From positions 124,001-188,000 of the forward strand of contig NZ_BMYQ01000003.1 in assembly GCF_014652355.1 (NCBI RefSeq): 64,000 bases of DNA, in the 5' to 3' direction. Shown here in pieces: positions 1-10,138 of this stretch. Under the pieces are notes generated by a model, which worked only from the letters and a program-made list of their open reading frames with translations, ran no database searches and was not told the origin of the DNA. The stretch is from Gemmobacter lanyuensis (GTDB taxonomy: Bacteria > Pseudomonadota > Alphaproteobacteria > Rhodobacterales > Rhodobacteraceae). The position numbers and the translations under genes were made by a program. Within the stretch, counting starts at the first letter, position 1. Each line of letters opens with the position of its first letter.

Positions 1-708
1 GAAGGCGCGCATCTTGCACAGTTCGGTCACAAACCGGATGCCCGCGTTCACGAAGAAGGAGATCCGCCCCACCATATTCGGGAAATCTTCGGCCGGAACC
101 TTGCCCTTGAGGTCGTCCAGAACGGCACAGGCCGTGGCCAGCGCAAAGGCCAGCTCTTGCTCGGGCGTGGCCCCGGCCTCTTGCAGGTGGTAGGAACAGA
201 CGTTCATCGGATTCCATTTCGGCAGGTGCCGCTGCGTATAGGCCGCCACATCGGTGATCATCCGCAGGCTGGGCTTCGGCGGGCAGATATAGGTGCCCCG
301 GCTCAGGTATTCCTTGATGAGGTCGTTCTGCACCGTCCCCTGCAGACGCGAGATATCGGCGCCTTGTTCCTCGGCCACCGCAATATAAAGGGCCAGCAGC
401 CAAGGCGCGGTGGCATTGATCGTCATCGAGGTATTCATCTGCTCCAGCGGGATCTGGTCAAAGAGCATCCGCATGTCGCCCAGATGGGATACCGGCACAC
501 CGACCTTGCCAACCTCGCCGCGCGCCAGTTCGTGGTCGCTGTCATAGCCCGTCTGCGTGGGCAGATCGAAGGCCACCGACAGACCCGTTTGCCCTTTGGA
601 AAGGTTTGTCCGGTAGAGCTGATTCGAGGCCCGGGCCGTGGAATGCCCGGCATAGGTGCGGAACAGCCAGGGGGCTTCCTTCTGCGGCATCTGGGGCGCT
701 TGGGTCAT
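1..708 (-). CDS. ecm: Ethylmalonyl-CoA mutase (MeaA-like), N-terminal part
   Basis: Reading leftward from an ATG at 708, the frame stays open to the window edge (236 residues; about 650 expected). The protein matches the catalytic TIM-barrel part of the adenosylcobalamin-dependent mutases: PWLFRTYAGHS near the start, then GLSVAFDLPTQTGYDSD, NTSMTINATAPWLLALY and NDLIKEYLSRGTYICPP. These exact forms are typical of Rhodobacter ethylmalonyl-CoA mutase rather than methylmalonyl-CoA mutase. The enzyme converts (2R)-ethylmalonyl-CoA to methylsuccinyl-CoA in the ethylmalonyl-CoA pathway of acetate assimilation, in the cytosol. The B12-binding C-terminal domain lies outside the window. A probable pathway partner, the acyl-CoA epimerase, is at 35296. 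A generic methylmalonyl-CoA mutase is the alternative but fits less well. Confidence 0.93.
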   Translation of the reverse strand, partial: MTQAPQMPQKEAPWLFRTYAGHSTARASNQLYRTNLSKGQTGLSVAFDLPTQTGYDSDHELARGEVGKVGVPVSHLGDMRMLFDQIPLEQMNTSMTINATAPWLLALYIAVAEEQGADISRLQGTVQNDLIKEYLSRGTYICPPKPSLRMITDVAAYTQRHLPKWNPMNVCSYHLQEAGATPEQELAFALATACAVLDDLKGKVPAEDFPNMVGRISFFVNAGIRFVTELCKMRAF

Positions 709-844
709 GGCGGGCCTCGTGAATCGGGTTGGAAATATTATTGCTGCGATGCAGTTATGCGCGAAAGAATATGCCCCTGTCAATTCGCCGCGCTGCGGCA
801 TGGCCGGGTTTACGGCGAAGGTCGCACCGCATAGGCTGCGGCCC

Positions 845-2197
845 ATGACATCGACCGTGGAACTTCCGCTCTGGCTGGTGGTGCTGGCCCTTCTGCTCGC
901 CGCCGTCGCGGCGTTGGAACGCGTGCTCATGCCCTCTGCACGGTGGTTCCTGCGGAAACGGGCCGAGCGGCTGATCGGGCGGCTCAATACCCACCTTGCG
1001 CGGCCGATTCAGCCCTTTCGCCTGATGGCGCGGGCGGATCGCATCGTGCAGCTGACCTATGATCCCCAGGTGATCCGCGCCGTGATGGACCATGCGCGCG
1101 ACACCGGCGTGCCGGAACCCGTGGCGCTGCAGGCCGCGCGCAAGGCCGCGCGCGAAATCGTGCCGGGCTTTTCCGCGCTGGTCTATTTCGGGGTGGCAAC
1201 GCGGTTGGCCCGTTGGTTTTCGCGCCTGTTCTACCGGGTCCATGTCGGGCGTGTGGACGCCGCCCTTGCGACCATCGACCGTGAGGCGACGGTGGTTTTC
1301 GTGATGAATCACCGCAGTAACATGGATTACGTGCTGGTGACCTGGCTTGTCGCCAACCGTTCGGCCCTGTCCTATGCGGTGGGGGAATGGGCGCGGATCT
1401 GGCCGCTTTCGGCGATGATCCGGGCGATGGGCGCCTTCTTCGTGCGGCGCAATTCGCGCAATACCCTCTATCGCCGTGTGCTGGCGCGCTATGTGCAGAT
1501 GATCACCGCGGAAGGGGTGACGCAGGCGATTTTCCCGGAAGGGGGCCTCAGCCTTGACGGGCGGGTCGGGGCGCCGCGGATGGGGCTTTTGTCCTATATC
1601 CTGCAGGATTTCGGGCCCGATCACCGTGATGTGGTGTTTGTGCCGGTGGGCATTGCCTATGACCGTGTGCTTGAGGACCGGCTGTTGGTTGAAGCCGCGC
1701 AGCGGGGCGACCGGCGCTTTCGTGGCAATCTTTTCGGCGTGATCGGCTTCACCCTGCGGATGCTGCGGCGCAAATGGAAGGGCAGCTATATCGGCTTTGG
1801 CAGCGCCGCCGTCAGCTTCGGGGCGCCGCTGTCGTTGCGGGACTGGCTGGTGCATCAGACTGCCGACCCCGAACGGCTGGGCACGGCGCTTATGGCGCGT
1901 GTCGCGCAGGTCGTGCCGGTATTGCCGGTGCCGCTGGTGGCGGCGGCTTTGCGCGAAGGGGCTCTGACGCCGGGCGCCGTCCAGCGCCGCGTGGAGGAGA
2001 TGGTCGCCGAGCTGACGGCGCGTGGCGTGCCGCTGGAACTGCCTGCCGGCGGGGTATCCGAGGCCGTGGGAGAGGGGCTGACCGCCCTTCTGGCCCGTGG
2101 GATCGTTGCCGACCTGAACGGATTGCGTATTGCATCCGGGAAAGAGGCGCTCTGTGCCTATCAAGCCGGGCCGGTGGAGCAGCATCTTGGGCGCTGA
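845..2197 (+). CDS. PlsB-like glycerol-3-phosphate / acyl-phosphate type acyltransferase
   Basis: A 450-residue protein whose likely start is the ATG at 845, because the following residues form an N-terminal hydrophobic helix (about 8-25). It carries the acyltransferase HX4D motif as NHRSNMDYVL (H156, D161), the second-block motif GAFFVRR (196-202) and the phosphate-binding block FPEGGLSLDGR (230-240). This order and spelling match the PlsB/GPAT family, although the protein is much shorter than E. coli PlsB (about 800 residues). It probably acylates glycerol-3-phosphate or lysophosphatidate at the inner membrane in phospholipid synthesis. It is followed 66 bp later by a ParA-type ATPase in the same direction. 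The upstream in-frame extension to 656 is probably not translated, since it has no convincing ribosome site and poor protein character. Confidence 0.85.
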   Translation: MTSTVELPLWLVVLALLLAAVAALERVLMPSARWFLRKRAERLIGRLNTHLARPIQPFRLMARADRIVQLTYDPQVIRAVMDHARDTGVPEPVALQAARKAAREIVPGFSALVYFGVATRLARWFSRLFYRVHVGRVDAALATIDREATVVFVMNHRSNMDYVLVTWLVANRSALSYAVGEWARIWPLSAMIRAMGAFFVRRNSRNTLYRRVLARYVQMITAEGVTQAIFPEGGLSLDGRVGAPRMGLLSYILQDFGPDHRDVVFVPVGIAYDRVLEDRLLVEAAQRGDRRFRGNLFGVIGFTLRMLRRKWKGSYIGFGSAAVSFGAPLSLRDWLVHQTADPERLGTALMARVAQVVPVLPVPLVAAALREGALTPGAVQRRVEEMVAELTARGVPLELPAGGVSEAVGEGLTALLARGIVADLNGLRIASGKEALCAYQAGPVEQHLGR

Positions 2198-2263
2198 TGC
2201 CGCAAGATCGCTATGCCCCGGCGGGATTTCCCGTTACGCTGCGCCGCAGCAAGGGGGATTCGC

Positions 2264-2887
2264 ATGGGCAAGGTCATCACCATCGCGCAACAGAAGGGCG
2301 GGGCGGGCAAGACCACGCTTGCCGTGACGCTGGCGGGGGCTTTCGTGCGGCAGGGTCTGTCGGTGGCGCTGCTCGACAGCGATCCTCAGGGCAGCCTCGG
2401 GCGTTGGTTCATGACCCGGGTCGAGCGTCTGGGCGAGCCGGATGTCGAGTTTTCCACCGCTTCGGCCTGGGGCGTGGGTTATGAATGCCGCAAGCTGAAG
2501 GGGCGGCATGACATTGTCATCGTCGATACCCCGCCCAAGGCCGACAGCGATCTGCGCCCTGCCTTGCGCGAGGCGGATCTGGTCTTGGTGCCGGTCGCGG
2601 CGAGCCATGTGGATCTTTGGGCAACCGATGGCGTGCTTGATCTGGTCGCGCGGGAAAGCGGGCGGGCGCTGATCGTGCTGAACCGGATGAGCGCGGGCAC
2701 CCGTCTCGCGGAAGAGGTGGCAAAGGCGGCAGAGGGCGTGGCGCAGGTGGCGAAGTCGCGCCTTGCTGCGCGCGTGGCCTATGCCGAAACACTGGGGCAG
2801 GGGGCTTCGGCGCTGGATGCGCGCGGCCCTGCGGCGGCCGAAGCGAAGGCCTTGGCCGCCGAGGTTTTGGCCGCTCTGGCCGAGTAA
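2264..2887 (+). CDS. Solo ParA/MinD-family ATPase
   Basis: The 207-residue protein starts at ATG 2264, preceded by AAGGGGGA at 2251-2258. The deviant Walker A motif KGGAGKTT lies at residues 11-18 with the signature lysine K11, followed by LLDSDPQGS (switch region) and VIVDTPP (Walker B). These features are characteristic of ParA ATPases, which form ATP-dependent dimers that bind DNA or membranes to position cargo. At about 207 residues it is the short form without an N-terminal HTH. No parB or parS-like gene is adjacent. The neighbours are a phospholipid acyltransferase and, convergently, a 25-codon peptide gene. The cargo cannot be predicted from sequence; the chromosomal parAB pair is presumably elsewhere. 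Confidence 0.85.
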   Translation: MGKVITIAQQKGGAGKTTLAVTLAGAFVRQGLSVALLDSDPQGSLGRWFMTRVERLGEPDVEFSTASAWGVGYECRKLKGRHDIVIVDTPPKADSDLRPALREADLVLVPVAASHVDLWATDGVLDLVARESGRALIVLNRMSAGTRLAEEVAKAAEGVAQVAKSRLAARVAYAETLGQGASALDARGPAAAEAKALAAEVLAALAE

Positions 2888-2899
2888 GCCCGGCCAGAG
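2874..2899. terminator. Inverted repeat between convergent genes
   Basis: CTCTGGCC (2874-2881) and GGCCAGAG (2892-2899) form a perfect 8-bp stem with a 10-nt loop that contains the stop codon of the ParA gene. It sits between that gene and the convergent small peptide gene and could end transcription from either side. No T-run follows on either strand, so it may be Rho-assisted. Confidence 0.5.
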
Positions 2900-2906
2900 C
2901 GCCCGT

Positions 2907-2984
2907 TCAGAATACGTCAAAAAGATAAAGCAGAATGATGATCGGGATCGGGATGCCGATCACCCAGGCGAGAATGCCACGCAT
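2907..2984 (-). CDS. 25-residue single-span membrane peptide
   Basis: An ATG at 2984 is preceded on the minus strand by AAAAAGGAGG with about 6 nt spacing, an exceptionally good ribosome site. The open frame encodes a 25-residue peptide of which about 20 residues (IGIPIPIIILLYLF core) form one hydrophobic helix. It has one Arg near the N-terminus and one Asp near the C-terminus. This is too small for ordinary gene callers. The strong Shine-Dalgarno and uninterrupted transmembrane helix make translation likely. I recall similar tiny peptides in other alphaproteobacteria but cannot name a family or function. It is convergent with the ParA gene. Confidence 0.65.
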   Translation of the reverse strand: MRGILAWVIGIPIPIIILLYLFDVF

Positions 2985-3568
2985 GTGAGCCTCCTTTTTG
3001 CTGTCGCAAGGCCAACGCCCCGCAGGCGGCAGCGGTTCCAGACAGGCGGCCTGCGCCCGGCCCGCCGCGCCAATGCGCGGGGCGCCCAGAGGTTTCACCG
3101 CGCTGTTCGCAGGCAATGCGCCTTCGGACATACGGGGGGCGAAGGTCGCCCGACGTCCCTGACCGGGTTTGGTTGACTGCCGCGAAAGGGCGCCCTGCAT
3201 GTGGCCAAGTTCCTTTGTCCTCTCTCATGCAGCAAGGCGTGCGTCTCGGAGAGCGGCCTTTGGACATGGAAATCAGCGCCCATTTCCCGGGCCCCGGCCA
3301 ACAACCCGGTTTCCCGAACGCCCGCCAGAAGTGAGGGCCAGATGTCTGGCTTTGGGCCACATGGTTGCGGCGGGCAAGGGCTGCCCACCCGCTTGGCCCA
3401 TGGCATTGGCCGGTGCGCCCAAACCTTGATCGGCTTCCCCGATATCCCGCCACAGTGTTTCGGCCATCCGCCGCGCCGCCACGGCCGAGGGGCGCCCCGC
3501 CCATGAAGAAGGACGGTGAGGTTTCCCCCACCGGCCCAAAGCCATATGCCGTTGTCACACCGCGAAGG
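2985..3568. other. 584-bp stretch without a convincing gene
   Basis: Several overlapping open frames exist on both strands (for example 3095-3406 minus, 3273-3545 minus, 3201-3506 plus). Their translations are rich in Pro, Gly, Arg and Trp, lack any domain I recognise, and have no good ribosome sites. The first about 20 bp hold the ribosome site of the small peptide gene. The rest might include a decayed gene, an unrecognised small RNA, or upstream regulatory DNA. Confidence 0.5.
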
Positions 3569-5224
<1,656 letters not shown>

Positions 5225-5294
5225 GTCGGGCTCCATGTTCCAGAATTGCCCCTGCTCTAGCGGTCTCGCGGCGGTTCTGCAACGGAAAGCGGGG

Positions 5295-6164
5295 TCAGAG
5301 CTGCTTCTCGAACCAGTGATGGGCAAAGGGATTGTCGTTGTAGCGCGGGATTTCCTGCCATCCCGCGCGCCGGTAGAGGGTCAGCGCCTCGGGCAGGTGG
5401 CGGCTGGTGTCAAGGCGCAGGCGCGTCAGGCCCAGACGGCGGGCTTCGGTTTCGGCGGCGGCCATCAGGCGGCGGCCCAGCCCCACCCCGCGATGATCGG
5501 GCGAGACCCAGAGACATTTGATTTCGGCCCGGCCCAGCCCATCCCCGCGCAGCGAGACGCAGCCCAGCCGGTCCTCGCCATGTTCGGCCATAAGGAAGGC
5601 ACCGCGCGGCGGACGCAGGGCGCCGGGGTCGGGGTCGGTGCCGGGGGTGAAGGGCAGGCCGAAGCGGCCCGAAAGTTCGGTATAATAGGCGCGCAGGCAG
5701 GCTGCGGCCTCGGCGCTGTCGGGGTCGATCAGGCGCAGGCGCATGCGATGTGCGGCCAGCAGGGTGGCCACGCGGTCCATCGCGGCCAGCAGCGTTTCAT
5801 CGCCGTCCAGAAGGTCATGCAGTTCGGCCGCGCGGTCGCGGGTCAGCTGTTGGCAGGCCGCGATCTCTGCCAGCCCGGCTGGGGTGCAGGCGGCGCGGCG
5901 GCGGCGCGCATCTTCGGGGTCGGGGGTGACGGTGATCAGGCCGTCCTCTTCCAGTTGGCGGAGCTGACGGCTCATCAATCCGCTGTCGAGCGTCAGGTGA
6001 TCGCGCAGGGCGCCCACATCCATCCCCGCGGCGCCGATGGCCATCAGTGCGCGCAGCGGTCCCATCGGCCGTCCGCGCGCGGCAAGCGCCGCTTCCCGCC
6101 CGGCCTCTTCCGCGGCGATGGTTCGGGTGAAGCGCAAGAGGCGGTCAAGCTGCGGTTCGGGCAT
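5295..6164 (-). CDS. MarR-type regulator fused to GNAT acetyltransferase
   Basis: A 289-residue fusion. Residues about 1-140 form a winged helix of MarR type; the recognition region [18 protein letters not shown] is clear, followed by the DPEDARRR wing. Residues about 150-289 form a GNAT domain with the acetyl-CoA loop in [15 protein letters not shown] and the C-terminal signature [16 protein letters not shown]. Such fusions are known as a conserved 'bifunctional HTH/GNAT' architecture. The acetylation substrate is unknown and could be the effector that the DNA-binding half senses. The gene is divergent from nadD, with start codons 118 bp apart, so the shared region may hold its operator. Confidence 0.9.
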   Translation of the reverse strand: MPEPQLDRLLRFTRTIAAEEAGREAALAARGRPMGPLRALMAIGAAGMDVGALRDHLTLDSGLMSRQLRQLEEDGLITVTPDPEDARRRRAACTPAGLAEIAACQQLTRDRAAELHDLLDGDETLLAAMDRVATLLAAHRMRLRLIDPDSAEAAACLRAYYTELSGRFGLPFTPGTDPDPGALRPPRGAFLMAEHGEDRLGCVSLRGDGLGRAEIKCLWVSPDHRGVGLGRRLMAAAETEARRLGLTRLRLDTSRHLPEALTLYRRAGWQEIPRYNDNPFAHHWFEKQL

Positions 6165-6282
6165 GTCGGACTCGGGTCAGGCAATTTCTCTGACTGATGT
6201 CAGGAATTTTCGCCATTGGCAAGCGGACCCCCGCGTGTATGACGATTCCGGGCGGGCAGGGCGCGATAAGGAACAGGGGCGG

Positions 6283-6891
6283 ATGCGGCAGGGCTTTCCA
6301 CGGGCGACGCGGGGCATGGTGGTGGGGCTTCTGGGCGGGTCCTTCGATCCGGCGCATGAAGGCCATGTCCACATCACGCGCGAAGCGTTGCGGCGCTTTG
6401 GCCTGGATCGCGTCTGGTGGCTGGTCACGCCTGGCAACCCGCTGAAACCGCGCCAGCCTGCGCCCATGGCGGATCGGTTGGCGCGGGCGCGGGCGCTGAT
6501 GCAGCATCCGCGCGTGGTGATCACAGATCTTGAGGCTCATCTGGGCACCCGCACGACCGCCGCCACGCTGAAGGCGCTGCGGGCGCGCTATCCGAGGGTG
6601 CGGTTTGTCTGGCTGATGGGGGCCGACAATCTGGTGCAGTTCCACCGCTGGGATCGCTGGGAAGACATCATGCACATGGTTCCCGTGGGGGTATTGGCCC
6701 GCCCTGGCTGGGGCGTGCGCGGGCGTCTGGGCCGTGCGGCGCGGGTCTATGCGACCGACCGGGTGACCGAAGGGGCCGCGGGCGATCTGGGGCGCCGGGC
6801 GGCCCCTGCCTGGGTGCTGGCCGATGTGCCGCTGAACGATCTGTCCTCAAGCGCGATTCGCGCGCGGGGGGAATGGCACAGCGGCGGCTAG
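6283..6891 (+). CDS. nadD: Nicotinate-nucleotide adenylyltransferase
   Basis: A 202-residue nucleotidyltransferase with the (T/H)xGH-type motif in [10 protein letters not shown] (residues 19-28), TPGNPLKP near residue 50, the NaMN-binding MGADN stretch and the C-terminal SSSAIR signature. It transfers AMP from ATP to nicotinate mononucleotide to make deamido-NAD in the cytosol. The start ATG at 6283 is preceded by a modest GGGGCGG ribosome site. The next gene on the strand, nadE at 8480, performs the final step. The two are separated only by the antisense-oriented MORN-repeat gene, whose stop codon lies 1 bp beyond that of nadD. Confidence 0.94.
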   Translation: MRQGFPRATRGMVVGLLGGSFDPAHEGHVHITREALRRFGLDRVWWLVTPGNPLKPRQPAPMADRLARARALMQHPRVVITDLEAHLGTRTTAATLKALRARYPRVRFVWLMGADNLVQFHRWDRWEDIMHMVPVGVLARPGWGVRGRLGRAARVYATDRVTEGAAGDLGRRAAPAWVLADVPLNDLSSSAIRARGEWHSGG

Positions 6892-6892
6892 G

Positions 6893-8365
6893 TCAGTTGG
6901 CGGGCGCCTGCGAGGTGGCGTCGCCTGCCGGGGCTGCGTCCGGCGCGGGCGGCGGGCCGGCAGGTTCGGGTGCCGCGACCAGAATCCCGTTCAGCCATTT
7001 CCCCGCGCTTTCCTGACCCGAGGTATAGCGCAGCACGCCTTGCCCCTCGCGCTTGCCCTTGACGAAGTCGCCCTCATAGGTGTCGCCATTGCCATAGGTC
7101 GCGGTGCCTTTGCCGGTCATTTCCCCCATTTGCCACTGGCCGCTATAACGGAACCCGTCGCTCATGGTGAAATCGCCGATACCGTGGCGGATGCCATCCA
7201 CAAAATCGCCCGTATAGGTTGACCCATCGGGATAGGTTGCCGTGCCTTTGCCGGTACGTTTGCCCGCCGTCCAGTCACCATCGTAGCGGAAGCCGTCTGG
7301 CCGGGTCAGCACGCCTTTGCCATCGGCCTGCTCACCGCGGAACTGCCCCGCATAGGCGGCGCCATCGGCATAGGTGGCGCGGCCACGGCCCTCGATCTGG
7401 CCCTTGGACCAGTTGCCGTCATAGCTTGACCCGTCGGCATAGGTGATCTTGCCCTGACCCTGCGGTAGATCCGCGACGAAGCTGCCCATGTAGACCGATC
7501 CATCGGCATAGGTGAGGGTGCCTTGCCCCTCCATCCGGCCCGCCTTCCAGTCGCCGTCATAGCCATAGCCATCGGGGGCGATGTAGCGGCCCTTGCCCTC
7601 GCGCTGATCGGCGCGGAACTGGCCTTCATAGACGGCGCCGTCCTTGTAGGTCATCTTGCCCCGGCCCTGACGGCGGCCTTCGACAAAGGCACCTTCGTAG
7701 CGGTCGCCATTGGGTTGCGTCAGCTTGCCTAGGCCGTTGATCTGGCCCTTGGCCCAATCGCCTTCATAAACTAGCCCATCGGGCATGGTCAGTTTGCCCT
7801 TGCCATCGCGCAGGCCCGCCTGCATCTGCCCCTCGTATCGGGTGCCATCGGCATAGGTCATCACGCCTTGGCCCTGCATCTGGTTGGCGACCCAGTCCCC
7901 CTCATAGACCATGCCGCCGGGCGAGGTGAGCTTGCCCTTGCCTTCATGCTTGCCCGCGACGAAGGCCCCTTCATAGACCGCGCCATTGGCATAGCGGGCG
8001 ATGCCCTGACCCTCGATCGCGCCATTGGTCCAGTCGCCTTCATAGCTCGACCCGTCGGCATAGGTGATCTTGCCCTTGCCATCAGGTTTTCCGCCCACGA
8101 AGGCGCCCTGATAGATCGACCCGTTGGGATAGCGTGCCGTGCCCTGACCGCGGATTTCGCCTTCGACCCAGGCGCCGGAATATTCATAGCCGTTGGGCAG
8201 CCGATAGGTGCCGGTGCCGTGCTGGCGGCCGTTCAGAAACGTGCCCTCATAGACCGATCCGTCGTCATATTGCTTGACCTGCACGTCATCCAGCGATTGC
8301 GCGGCTGCGGCCAAGGCCACAACCTGTGCCAGAACCAGACCTGCCATCCCGATCCGCCGCCGCAT
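6893..8365 (-). CDS. Secreted protein of 19 tandem MORN repeats
   Basis: A 490-residue protein with an N-terminal signal-like segment (MRRRIGMAG followed by a hydrophobic Ala/Val-rich core, cleavage near AAAQS). Then come 19 uninterrupted 23-residue MORN units spanning about residues 30-466, each of the form YxDGsxYeGdwxxGxxxGxG, and a Pro/Ala-rich tail of 24 residues. The start at 8365 is chosen because GGAGG lies 6 nt upstream; an ATG at 8395 is also in frame. MORN arrays form elongated beta structures and in eukaryotes contact lipids or partner proteins. In bacteria the role is mostly unknown. The 69-bp DNA period makes the gene prone to unit gain or loss. It lies between nadD (convergent) and nadE (divergent). 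Confidence 0.9.
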   Translation of the reverse strand: MRRRIGMAGLVLAQVVALAAAAQSLDDVQVKQYDDGSVYEGTFLNGRQHGTGTYRLPNGYEYSGAWVEGEIRGQGTARYPNGSIYQGAFVGGKPDGKGKITYADGSSYEGDWTNGAIEGQGIARYANGAVYEGAFVAGKHEGKGKLTSPGGMVYEGDWVANQMQGQGVMTYADGTRYEGQMQAGLRDGKGKLTMPDGLVYEGDWAKGQINGLGKLTQPNGDRYEGAFVEGRRQGRGKMTYKDGAVYEGQFRADQREGKGRYIAPDGYGYDGDWKAGRMEGQGTLTYADGSVYMGSFVADLPQGQGKITYADGSSYDGNWSKGQIEGRGRATYADGAAYAGQFRGEQADGKGVLTRPDGFRYDGDWTAGKRTGKGTATYPDGSTYTGDFVDGIRHGIGDFTMSDGFRYSGQWQMGEMTGKGTATYGNGDTYEGDFVKGKREGQGVLRYTSGQESAGKWLNGILVAAPEPAGPPPAPDAAPAGDATSQAPAN

Positions 8366-8479
8366 CCCGCGCCTCCGTCCCGTGTCATCGCCCATGCAGC
8401 CTTTTCCTTGGCTGTCAGTCTGCTAGAAAGCAAGACAATTCCTCGGGACGCCGCTCCCGCAGATTGTGGAGAGCCGCCC

Positions 8480-10138
8480 ATGACGACCCGCTTCCGCCTG
8501 ACGCTTGGCCAGCTGAACCCGACCGTGGGCGACCTTGCCGGAAATGCCGAAAAAGCCCGTGCCGCCTGGGCCGAGGCCAAGGCCGCCGGGGCCGATATGC
8601 TCGCGCTGCCCGAAATGTTCATCACGGGCTATCAGACGCAGGATCTGATCCTGAAATCGGTTTTCGTGCAGGAGGCCGAGGCCGCGCTGCATCAGCTTGC
8701 CCGCGATTGCGCCGAGGGGCCGGCCATCGGCATCGGCGGCCCGGCGATGCTCGGCGGTCGGCTGCACAATGCCTATTGGATCCTGCAGGGCGGTGCCGTG
8801 GTGGCGCAGGTCTTGAAGCATCACCTGCCCAATACCGATGTCTTTGATGAAAAGCGCGTCTTCGTGGCGGCCGATGTCTCGGGGCCGTATCGCGTTGGTC
8901 CGATCCGCATCGGCACCCCGATCTGCGAAGATGCCTGGCACCCCGATGTGGCCGAAACGCTGGCCGAAACCGGGGCCGAGATCCTGCTTGTCCCCAATGG
9001 CTCGCCCTATCACCGGGGCAAGCCCGATCTGCGGCTGAACCTGATGGTGTCGCGCGTGGTCGAAACCGGGCTGCCGCTGGTCTATCTGAACATGGTGGGC
9101 GGGCAGGACGATCAGGTTTTCGACGGTTCGTCCATGGTGCTCAATCCGGGGGGCGAGCTTGCGCTTCAGATGCCGCAGTTTGACGCCTGCATCACCCATG
9201 TCGATTTCCTGCAAGGCCCCGAAGGCTGGCGCGCCGAACCCGGCATGAAGGTCGAAATCCCGCGCGTGTGGGAGGCGGATTATCGCGCCTGCGTGCTGTC
9301 GCTGTCGGATTACATGGCCAAGACCGGGTTCAAGAAGGCCGTTCTGGGCCTGTCGGGCGGGGTTGATTCCGCGCTGGTTGCGGCGATTGCGGCCGATGCG
9401 CTGGGGCCGGAAAACGTGCATTGCGTCATGCTGCCCTCGGCCTATACCTCGGAGCATTCGTTGCAGGATGCAGGCGAAACCGCGCGCAATCTGGGCTGCC
9501 GTCTGGATACCGTGCCGATTGGCGGCGCACAGGCCGCTGTAGGCGAGGCGCTGGCCGATCTGTTCCGCGGCACCGAACCCGGCATCACCGAGGAAAACAT
9601 CCAGAGCCGTCTGCGCGGCGTCATGCTGATGGCGATTTCCAACAAATTCGGGGGCATGTTGCTGACCACGGGCAACAAATCCGAAGTGGCGGTGGGCTAT
9701 TGCACCATCTACGGCGATATGAACGGCGGCTATAACCCGCTGAAAGACATGTATAAAACCCGTGTCTTTGAAACCTGTCGCTGGCGCAATGCGAACCATC
9801 GGCCCTGGATGAAGGGGCCTGCGGGCGTGGTGATCCCCGATCGCGTCATCAGCAAGCCCCCCAGCGCCGAGTTGCGCCCCAACCAGACCGATCAGGACAG
9901 CCTGCCGCCCTATGAGGTGCTGGATGCCATTCTGGAAGGGCTGGTGGACCGGGAACTTTCGGTCGCCGATCTGGTCGCGCAGGGCTTTGACCGCGCCACC
10001 GTCAAGCGGGTCGAACATCTGCTGTACATCAGCGAATACAAGCGCTTCCAATCGGCGCCGGGCGTGCGCCTGACCCCGCGGGCCTTCTGGCTGGACCGGC
10101 GCTATCCGATTGCGAACCGTTTTCGCGACGCCACCTGA
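8480..10138 (+). CDS. nadE: Glutamine-dependent NAD+ synthetase
   Basis: A 552-residue two-domain enzyme. The N-terminal half is a carbon-nitrogen hydrolase (glutaminase) with the Glu in ALPEMFITGYQ, a Lys in the HHLPNTDVFDEKR stretch and the nucleophilic Cys in GTPICEDAW. The C-terminal half is the synthetase with the P-loop LGLSGGVDSALVAA and later GNKSEVAVGY. It amidates deamido-NAD to NAD using glutamine-derived ammonia. The start MTTRFRLTLGQLNPTVGD at 8480 matches the family; the long open frame upstream is read-through opposite the MORN gene. The gene ends 5 bp before a base-composition break and the HEPN-like gene. Confidence 0.96.
   Translation: MTTRFRLTLGQLNPTVGDLAGNAEKARAAWAEAKAAGADMLALPEMFITGYQTQDLILKSVFVQEAEAALHQLARDCAEGPAIGIGGPAMLGGRLHNAYWILQGGAVVAQVLKHHLPNTDVFDEKRVFVAADVSGPYRVGPIRIGTPICEDAWHPDVAETLAETGAEILLVPNGSPYHRGKPDLRLNLMVSRVVETGLPLVYLNMVGGQDDQVFDGSSMVLNPGGELALQMPQFDACITHVDFLQGPEGWRAEPGMKVEIPRVWEADYRACVLSLSDYMAKTGFKKAVLGLSGGVDSALVAAIAADALGPENVHCVMLPSAYTSEHSLQDAGETARNLGCRLDTVPIGGAQAAVGEALADLFRGTEPGITEENIQSRLRGVMLMAISNKFGGMLLTTGNKSEVAVGYCTIYGDMNGGYNPLKDMYKTRVFETCRWRNANHRPWMKGPAGVVIPDRVISKPPSAELRPNQTDQDSLPPYEVLDAILEGLVDRELSVADLVAQGFDRATVKRVEHLLYISEYKRFQSAPGVRLTPRAFWLDRRYPIANRFRDAT

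Noticed and set aside
3095-3545. Overlapping 90-103 codon minus-strand frames between ettA and the small peptide gene
   Set aside because: No recognisable domain, no ribosome site, and several mutually overlapping frames of similar length, as expected by chance in GC-rich DNA.
6893-8365. Regular 69-bp repeats, considered as a CRISPR array or satellite
   Set aside because: The repeats translate in frame as MORN units and are degenerate at the DNA level without spacers.
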